Shown: piece after piece, positions 59,199 through 64,000 of the stretch | Numbering within the stretch: the stretch's first letter is position 1 | Layout: every line of letters starts with the position of its first letter | Assembly (NCBI RefSeq): GCF_016907755.1 | Contig: NZ_JAFBCN010000001.1 | Location: forward strand, 868,001 to 932,000 | DNA length: 64,000 nt | Source: Cellulosimicrobium cellulans | GTDB taxonomy: Bacteria; Actinomycetota; Actinomycetes; Actinomycetales; Cellulomonadaceae | Reading direction: 5' to 3' | Translations under genes and position numbers: made by a program | The notes under the pieces: model-generated | Told to the model about the DNA's origin: nothing | Seen by the model: only the letters and a program-made list of their open reading frames with translations | Database searches by the model: none

Positions 59199-59867
59199 TC
59201 AGGGGTGGGCGGTGCCCAGGTCGGCGAAGAGGTCGCTGTTGAGGCGGAAGGCGTGCTTGGCCTCGGCGACGGTCTCGTCGAGCTGCTCGGGGGTGAGGAC
59301 GAGGCCGTCGAGGCGCTCGCGGTAGACGTCCTTGAACGGCTTGGACTTGGGGATCTCGACGAACGTGTAGAACGCGAGGCCGTCGCCCGAGAGGCCGTAG
59401 TGACGCTCGAGCATGCGCTTGATGATCTGCCCGCCGGAGAGGTCGCCGAGGTAGCGGGTGTACGCGTGCGCGGCGTAGGCGGGCAGCGACGCGCCGACCG
59501 TGCGCAGGCGCGCGACGTAGCGCTCGGTCGCGGGGTGGATGGTGATGCGCTCGGCCCAGTCGTGGCCGACGAGGAACGTGAGGTCATTCTCGATCTCGGG
59601 GGTGCGCGTGAGCTCGTCGAAGACGAGCGTCGAGCCCTGGGCGTCGGCGCGCATCGCGGCGCCGGCGTCCTCGAGCGCGCCGTAGATGGCCCACTGCTGC
59701 GCGGCGAGGTCGGCGTACGCAGCGACGTCGAGCTGCCCGGACATGAGGCGCTCGACGAACCCGGAGCTCTCGGCCCGCTCGTGCTCGGGACGCGTGCCCT
59801 CGCGCAGGCGCTGGGACAGCGGCACGGACTCGTCGGTGCGGTCGAGGTCCTGGGTGAGAGCAGTCAC
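59199..59867 (-). CDS. hmuO: Heme oxygenase (biliverdin-producing)
   Basis: A 222-residue enzyme that opens heme to biliverdin, CO and iron. The proximal ligand is His29 in REGTRPEHERAE, the distal helix is YTRYLGDLSGGQIIKRMLER, and FYTFVEIPKSKPFKDVYR is also typical. The GTG at 59867 has CAGGAGCC upstream. With hmuTUV it completes heme import and iron release. An iron box and a 32-bp palindrome precede it, so it is probably repressed by iron and perhaps controlled by heme. Confidence 0.95.
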   Translation of the reverse strand: MTALTQDLDRTDESVPLSQRLREGTRPEHERAESSGFVERLMSGQLDVAAYADLAAQQWAIYGALEDAGAAMRADAQGSTLVFDELTRTPEIENDLTFLVGHDWAERITIHPATERYVARLRTVGASLPAYAAHAYTRYLGDLSGGQIIKRMLERHYGLSGDGLAFYTFVEIPKSKPFKDVYRERLDGLVLTPEQLDETVAEAKHAFRLNSDLFADLGTAHP

Positions 59868-59905
59868 GGATGGCTCCTGCGGGTAGCGTCGGGTCGGGGT
59901 GCTCG

Positions 59906-59937
59906 TCCTGACGCAGTGTCATGACGATGCGTCAGGA
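59906..59937 (-). promoter_or_regulatory. 32-bp near-perfect palindrome upstream of hmuO
   Basis: TCCTGACGCA (59906-59915) and TGCGTCAGGA (59928-59937) are exact inverted repeats, and the central GTCATGAC is a nested palindrome; 28 of 32 positions are symmetric. It lies 40-70 bp before the hmuO start, near the expected transcript start, so a second repressor or a leader stem is likely. Confidence 0.6.
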
Positions 59938-59949
59938 ACTGTAACCCAA

Positions 59950-59968
59950 CCAGGTGAGGGTTGCCTAT
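59950..59968 (-). promoter_or_regulatory. IdeR/DtxR-like box upstream of hmuO
   Basis: On the plus strand CCAGGTGAGGGTTGCCTAT fits the IdeR/DtxR consensus at about 13 of 19 positions. It overlaps the 3' end of the MFS gene and is about 85 bp before hmuO. Weaker than the hmuT box. Confidence 0.55.
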
Positions 59969-61275
59969 CCTCTGTCCGAGATCTGGGCCACGTCCTCCGG
60001 GTCGGGGAGCCCGGCGAGGAACCGGAAGCCCAGCAGCGCGACCAGCGTGCCCAACCCGCCGCCGACGACGAGCGGCGTCGCCAGGTCCGTGCGGGCCAGG
60101 AGCCCGCCGAGGAACGCCCCGAGCGGCATGACGCCCCACAGGAGCGTCCGCCACGTGCCGTGCACCCGGCCGAGCAGGCGGCCGGGGATCATCGCCTGGC
60201 GCAGCGACATGACGAGGACGTTCCACACCGTGACCGCCCCGGAGCTCACCGCGAACAGGACGGCGCCGACGACCACCGCGGCGCCGGCGTCCGGGAGGAG
60301 CGGGGCGAGCCCGAGGAGCACGAGGACGACCGTCGAGACGAGGTTCGCGACGGCCATCGTCGGGCCGGTCCCGAAGCGCTCCTTGGCGGGGTTCGCCACG
60401 GCCGCCGCGACGAGCGACCCGGCCGCCCCGACGAGCAGGAACGTGCCGTACCAGGCCTCGGGGACGCCCAGCACGTCGAGGACGTAGAGCACGATCGTCG
60501 CGGTCGCGGCGGAGAAGCACAGCCCGACGACGATCGAGAGCAGCCACAGCGGGCGCAGGGTCGGGTGCGCCCACAGGTAGCGGAACCCGTCCCCGAGCTG
60601 ACGGAACCAGGGCGGCGCGGGCTCCGCTCCCTCGACGGCCACGGTCCGGTGCTCGCCCGCGGCGACGGCGGGGAGGAACAGCGCGAGCGCCCCGGCGACG
60701 GCGTAGGCGGCCGCACCGGTCCCAAGCGGCACGACGACGGCGACCGCGAAGAGCGCCGACGTGAGCGGCGCCGAGAGGAAGTTCTGGACGGTGATCTCGC
60801 CCGCCTCGATGCGCGAGTTCGCGCGCGGGAGGTCGGCGGGCCGCACGATCGACGGCAGCACCGCGCGGATCGCGCCGTCGTACACGGTCTCCAGCGCGCC
60901 GTAGAGGAAGACGACGGCGTACAGCCACCAGATGGTCAGCGTGCCCGTCGCGGCCAGGGCGACGAGCCCGAGGGCGAGGAGGGTGCGCGCGCCGTTCGCG
61001 AGCGCGAGCGCGTGCCGGCGGTCGACGCGGTCGAGGAGGACCCCGGCGGGGATCGCGAAGAACAGCCACGGCAGGAGCGAGACGGCGGCGATGCCGGACA
61101 CGAGGAACGGGTCGTCGGTGAGCCGGGCGGCGAGCAGCGGCGACGCGACGCGCGCGATCCCGTCGCCCAGGCTGGAGCTGAGGTTCGCCGTGAAGACGTT
61201 CCGGAACGGCGCGCCGAGCCCGGCGCGCACCCGGGCAGGGGCGTCGGGGAGGCTGCGGCGGCGGCGGGTCGGCAC
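59965..61275 (-). CDS. MFS transporter (MFS_3/EntS-like)
   Basis: A 436-residue transporter with about twelve segments. The opening is FRNVFTANLSSSLGDGIARV, motif A is GVLLDRVDRRHALAL, and LETVYDGAIRAVLPSIVRPA with LPRANSRIEAGEITVQNFLS is typical of the macrolide/enterobactin-exporter-like group. It lies 93 bp downstream of a TetR gene on the same strand and 97 bp upstream of hmuO. The nearby iron genes raise siderophore or heme export as options; TetR linkage suggests drugs. Confidence 0.87.
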   Translation of the reverse strand: MPTRRRRSLPDAPARVRAGLGAPFRNVFTANLSSSLGDGIARVASPLLAARLTDDPFLVSGIAAVSLLPWLFFAIPAGVLLDRVDRRHALALANGARTLLALGLVALAATGTLTIWWLYAVVFLYGALETVYDGAIRAVLPSIVRPADLPRANSRIEAGEITVQNFLSAPLTSALFAVAVVVPLGTGAAAYAVAGALALFLPAVAAGEHRTVAVEGAEPAPPWFRQLGDGFRYLWAHPTLRPLWLLSIVVGLCFSAATATIVLYVLDVLGVPEAWYGTFLLVGAAGSLVAAAVANPAKERFGTGPTMAVANLVSTVVLVLLGLAPLLPDAGAAVVVGAVLFAVSSGAVTVWNVLVMSLRQAMIPGRLLGRVHGTWRTLLWGVMPLGAFLGGLLARTDLATPLVVGGGLGTLVALLGFRFLAGLPDPEDVAQISDRG

Positions 61276-61368
61276 CCCCCGAGGCTAGGTGACGGTTGCC
61301 GGAGGCATCACGCGCTCTCGGCCGCTTCTGCTCGGGGGAGAAGGGGAGGGCGTGGCGGGCCGGTCGGG

Positions 61369-61983
61369 TCAGCGCGCGAGCGCGGGCGACGACGCGTCGG
61401 CCCCGACGGCGCGCAGCACGAAGGCCTCGGTCGCCTCGATCGCCTGCTCGCGCGCGTCCGGGTCGTCGGGGACGAGCCGGCCCGACAGGCAGGCGTTGAC
61501 GAGCTGCACGGTCGTCTCGATGTCCTGCTCGGGGAACTCCCCGACCTCGATCCCCGACGCGACGATCCGGCGCAGGATCGCCTCGACGAGCTCGGCGTGC
61601 TCCCGCAGGCGCTGGCGCGTGGTGCGCGACAGCACGGTGCGCAGGTCCGGGCCGGGGGCCAGGTGGAAGATGCGCTTGAGCTGGGCCTGCTGGCGGATGT
61701 ACGTGCGGAGCTGCTCGACCGGGTCGTCCACGTCCTCCAGCGCCCGCTCGAGCGTCCCGACGTACTGCTCCGTCTCGTGGGTGATGAACCCGAGGAGCAG
61801 CGCCTCCTTGTCGGGGAAGTGGTTGTACACCGCGGTGCGGCCGACGCCGGCGGCCGAGGCGATGTCGGCGAGGGAGATGGCGTCGAAGCCGCGGTCCATC
61901 ATCAGGGTCGAGAGCGCCGCGAAGAGCTTCTGCCGGGTCTGGGCGCGGTGCTCGTGGAGGGACCCTCCGATGATCTTGGGCAT
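61369..61983 (-). CDS. TetR-family transcriptional regulator
   Basis: A 204-residue regulator: RQKLFAALSTLMMDRGFDAI, SLADIASAAGVGRTAVYNHF and PDKEALLL form the HTH domain. The rest is helical (ETEQYVGTLERALEDVDDPV). The ATG at 61983 follows a TATGAT -10-like box by only 5-10 bases, so the transcript is leaderless or nearly so. It probably controls itself and the MFS gene that follows. Confidence 0.92.
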   Translation of the reverse strand: MPKIIGGSLHEHRAQTRQKLFAALSTLMMDRGFDAISLADIASAAGVGRTAVYNHFPDKEALLLGFITHETEQYVGTLERALEDVDDPVEQLRTYIRQQAQLKRIFHLAPGPDLRTVLSRTTRQRLREHAELVEAILRRIVASGIEVGEFPEQDIETTVQLVNACLSGRLVPDDPDAREQAIEATEAFVLRAVGADASSPALAR

Positions 61984-61984
61984 G

Positions 61985-62010
61985 CTGACATCATAGGGAG
62001 GTCGTGTCAG
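61985..62010 (-). promoter_or_regulatory. TetR promoter/operator region
   Basis: CTGACA (61985-61990) and TGTCAG (62005-62010) form a dyad with a 14-base spacer that contains a TATGAT -10-like hexamer on the minus strand. A TTAGCG lies 17 bp upstream of that hexamer. Likely autoregulatory site. Confidence 0.5.
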
Positions 62011-62103
62011 AACGCTAATCGGCTCCTCCGGGCCGCAGCCGGGCCGCAGCCAGGCCGCGGCCGGGCCTCCCGGGCGCGCTCCGCCGTCTGGCACACTGCC
62101 GCC

Positions 62104-62679
62104 ATGGACACGACCGCGTCGCCCGACGGCGTCCCCGCGACCACGCCGGACCCGGACTTCCCGCCCGTCCCCGCGGACACCAAGGACTGGACGTGGGTCA
62201 TGGAGCGGCCGTGCCCGGAGTGCGGGTTCGTGGCGGCCGAGGTGACGCCCGACCGGGTGGGGGCCGCGGTGCGCGACGCGATCCCGCGCTACGTCGGCGC
62301 GCTGGGCCGCGAGGACGTGCGCGTCCGCCCCGACGCCACGACCTGGTCCGTGCTGGAGTACGCCGCGCACGTCCGCGACGTCTTCTCCGTGTTCGACGTG
62401 CGCGTGCAGTCGATGGTCGAGGGCGACGACCCGCAGTTCGCCAACTGGGACCAGGACGCGACGGCCGTCGAGGACGACTACGCGCACCAGGACCCGGCGG
62501 TCGTGGCGCGGGAGCTCGAGATCGCGGGCGAGCGGGTCGCAGGCCGCTTCGACGCCCTGGTCCCCGACCAGTGGGAGCGCCCCGGGCGGCGCTCGAACGG
62601 GTCGGTGTTCACGGTCCGCACGCTCGGCCAGTACTTCGTGCACGACGTCGTGCACCACCTGCACGACGTCGACGCCTGA
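62104..62679 (+). CDS. DinB-fold protein with CPECG motif
   Basis: A 191-residue protein. An N-terminal WVMERPCPECGFVA segment is followed by a DinB/maleylpyruvate-isomerase-like four-helix bundle (TWSVLEYAAHVRDVFSVFDV, LGQYFVHDVVHHLHDV). The three His are the usual metal site. Actinobacterial relatives are often mycothiol-dependent; this is inferred. ATG at 62104. It diverges from the TetR gene. Confidence 0.83.
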   Translation: MDTTASPDGVPATTPDPDFPPVPADTKDWTWVMERPCPECGFVAAEVTPDRVGAAVRDAIPRYVGALGREDVRVRPDATTWSVLEYAAHVRDVFSVFDVRVQSMVEGDDPQFANWDQDATAVEDDYAHQDPAVVARELEIAGERVAGRFDALVPDQWERPGRRSNGSVFTVRTLGQYFVHDVVHHLHDVDA

Positions 62680-62737
62680 CCCGCGGCCGTGACACGGCCG
62701 TAACGTCCCGGCATTCCGGACCAACTACGTTCCGGTC

Positions 62738-63745
62738 ATGGACGCCACCGTCGCCGGTCTCGTGCCAGACGCGCACGCCGGTGCCCACCTTCTCGCGATG
62801 CCGCGCTCGCGCGGTGCGGCCCGCACGCCCGTGGACGCCCTCGCGCGCGCCTGGTTCGCCGACGCGGCGTGGACGACGCCGCCCGCAGGCGGGCGAGCGG
62901 CCCGCCCCATGGTGGGCGCACGGTTCCGGGGCGTGGTGCCCGACGGCGTGGTCGCGCCGGGCGAGCTCCGGCTCGCCGAGGGCGCACGCGTCGTCGGACC
63001 GTTCCCGCTGACGCCGCCGCAGACCCAGGCGCTCGACCTCGCGGGCGGGAGCGCCGAGGCCTTCGCGCTGCACGTCGACGACCCCGCGCCCCGCGGCGCC
63101 CCGATCCCGTTCGCCGAGGACCGTGACGGTCTCGCCCGCGCCTTCGCCGCCGGGCTGCCCCAGGGCGTCGAGCTCCAGGTGCTGGGCTGGGCCGTCGCAG
63201 CGGCCCGACGCGTCGGGGGCGCCGTCGTCGCGGACGGGCGGACGGTGCTCACGCCCGACCCCGCCTCGGGGGTCGACCTCACGCTCTACAGCGCGCAGGT
63301 CCTCGGACCCGACGACGCGCTCGGCGTCCTGCGCACGACGGTCCCGAGCGCGCGCGTCGTCGCGGTCCACCCCCGCCCGGACGGCCTCGCGGAGTACGTG
63401 CTGTCGGGGGAGACGCCGTACGACGGGGCGGTCCGGCTGGCGGCGCAGCGCGTGCCGCAGGTGCCGCTCGCCCTCGGCGCGCTCGACTGGCGCGAGCACG
63501 GCCCGCACGCCTACCGCGTCACGTGGGTCCCGCAGGACCCGTACGAGCTCGAGGTCGAGCGCCCGTCGGGGCTGCACGTCATCGCGCGCTCGCGGGCCCG
63601 GGTGCTCGTCGCACGGCTCGCGGCGATGCTCCAGGGGCGCCTCGCGGGGACGCTCGTCGACGACGGCGGCTTCGTCGTGCGGCACCTCGACCTCGACGAG
63701 CGGCTCACGCCGGCGGCGACGCCGACGACGCAGTTCTGGGTCTGA
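62738..63745 (+). CDS. Conserved-type hypothetical protein, unknown function
   Basis: A 335-residue soluble protein with no signal peptide, membrane segment or motif that I recognise. It is rich in Ala, Val, Arg and Asp. Notable pieces are YELEVERPSGLHVIARSRAR, VDLTLYSAQVLGPDDALGVL and a C-terminus ending TTQFWV. The ATG at 62738 follows AACTACGTTCCGGTC with no strong ribosome-binding site. Codon use is typical for the region and the frame is cleanly open, so it is a real gene. Confidence 0.7.
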   Translation: MDATVAGLVPDAHAGAHLLAMPRSRGAARTPVDALARAWFADAAWTTPPAGGRAARPMVGARFRGVVPDGVVAPGELRLAEGARVVGPFPLTPPQTQALDLAGGSAEAFALHVDDPAPRGAPIPFAEDRDGLARAFAAGLPQGVELQVLGWAVAAARRVGGAVVADGRTVLTPDPASGVDLTLYSAQVLGPDDALGVLRTTVPSARVVAVHPRPDGLAEYVLSGETPYDGAVRLAAQRVPQVPLALGALDWREHGPHAYRVTWVPQDPYELEVERPSGLHVIARSRARVLVARLAAMLQGRLAGTLVDDGGFVVRHLDLDERLTPAATPTTQFWV

Positions 63746-63804
63746 GCGACGGCGTGCGCACGAGGCGCGCGCCGTCGTCGAACCGGGCGTGTCGGCCGGG
63801 TGAG

Positions 63805-63881
63805 CTGTCCACAGATTTCGTCCACAGGGCTGTGGGTTCCGTGGGAATCGCGCGGGGCCGCCTGTGGACGAACCTGTGGCC
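63805..63881. promoter_or_regulatory. DnaA-box-like cluster
   Basis: CTGTCCACA (63805), TCGTCCACA (63818) and TGTGGACGA (63863, the reverse of TCGTCCACA) each differ by one base from the actinobacterial DnaA box TTGTCCACA. TTCGTCCACAGG (63817-63828) and CCTGTGGACGAA (63861-63872) form a perfect 12-bp inverted repeat. Too small for oriC; could be a DnaA-regulated promoter. Confidence 0.45.
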
Positions 63882-63915
63882 TTCGCGACCTGCCAAATGA
63901 CATCGGTGGGAACTC

Positions 63916-63944
63916 TTGCAGGCCCTCCGGGTGAGGACTACAAA
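63916..63944 (+). promoter_or_regulatory. Putative promoter reading out of the window
   Basis: TTGCAG (63916) and TACAAA (63939) with a 17-bp spacer. No gene start is visible between here and 64000. Confidence 0.4.
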
Positions 63945-64000
63945 CGTGCCTAACGGCCCGGACGGGCGCACACGGACGACGGTGTTCCGGCACACAGGGG

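Noticed and set aside
63746-64000. Chromosome origin (oriC) at the right edge
   Set aside because: Only three imperfect DnaA-like boxes, no dnaA, dnaN or rpmH nearby, and no A/T-rich unwinding region.
1-64000. tRNA, rRNA or riboswitch genes
   Set aside because: No cloverleaf with a GGTTCGAATCC-type arm and matching acceptor stem was seen. Near matches such as CCCCGGGTTCGG belong to the palindromic repeats.

Overview
The window is about 74% G+C with strongly G/C-ending codons, many GTG starts and 4-bp ATGA/GTGA overlaps between genes. The gene content (EF-G2-like GTPase, GAP-family exporter, TipA-type MerR, DtxR/IdeR-type iron boxes, lactococcin-972-like bacteriocin) points to a high-GC actinobacterium, probably in the Micrococcales near Cellulosimicrobium/Cellulomonas. 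That placement is inference. Class III ribonucleotide reductase (nrdDG), a fumarate-reductase-type FrdAB, pyruvate:quinone oxidoreductase and pyruvate phosphate dikinase suggest a facultative anaerobe. No rRNA, tRNA, CRISPR array, transposase or phage gene was seen, and no gap between genes exceeds 300 bases.

Layout. 0-2.9 kb: ppdK (3' end outside the window) with its bifunctional kinase/phosphorylase regulator. 3.0-6.9 kb: a complete lactococcin-972-type bacteriocin locus (FHA-like/HTH regulator, precursor peptide, DUF1430 membrane protein, ABC ATPase). 7-13.3 kb: TIM-barrel isomerase, MFS exporter, HxlR regulator divergent from two tandem imine-reductase-like genes, pentapeptide-repeat protein, PfkB kinase. 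13.4-20.6 kb: TetR and a divergent membrane protein, a NarL-type two-component system next to a GAP-family exporter, flotillin plus NfeD. 20.8-26.5 kb: an OmpR-type two-component system divergent from a lipoprotein/adaptor/MacB-like efflux operon. 26.6-35 kb: phosphotransferase, poxB, thioredoxin-reductase-like flavoprotein, His-rich methyltransferase, XRE-cupin regulator, MFS, GNAT, lipoprotein. 35.2-40.7 kb: frdAB without membrane anchors, pgm, TetR. 40.9-44 kb: ABC-2 drug-type exporter and a P450. 44.2-47 kb: nrdDG behind a pair of NrdR boxes. 47.3-54.4 kb: YwiC-like, MazG-like, DUF664, HAD, methyltransferase, TipA-type MerR, EF-G2-like. 54.5-55.6 kb: an HTH-MNT/HEPN pair (candidate toxin-antitoxin). 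55.7-59.9 kb: hmuTUV and heme oxygenase with iron boxes. 60-63.7 kb: MFS, TetR, DinB-fold protein, unknown protein. The last 250 bases carry DnaA-box-like repeats and a promoter.

Regulation is unusually legible. Dyads or direct repeats match the adjacent regulator class at the HxlR, three TetR, OmpR, MerR, NrdR, IdeR and HTH-MNT loci. Many operon ends carry very long, nearly perfect stem-loops (15-29 bp) without a U-tract. A short repeat around GAGGTAGAGCCCTGGTC recurs at several gene ends and seems to have entered the 3' end of frdA.
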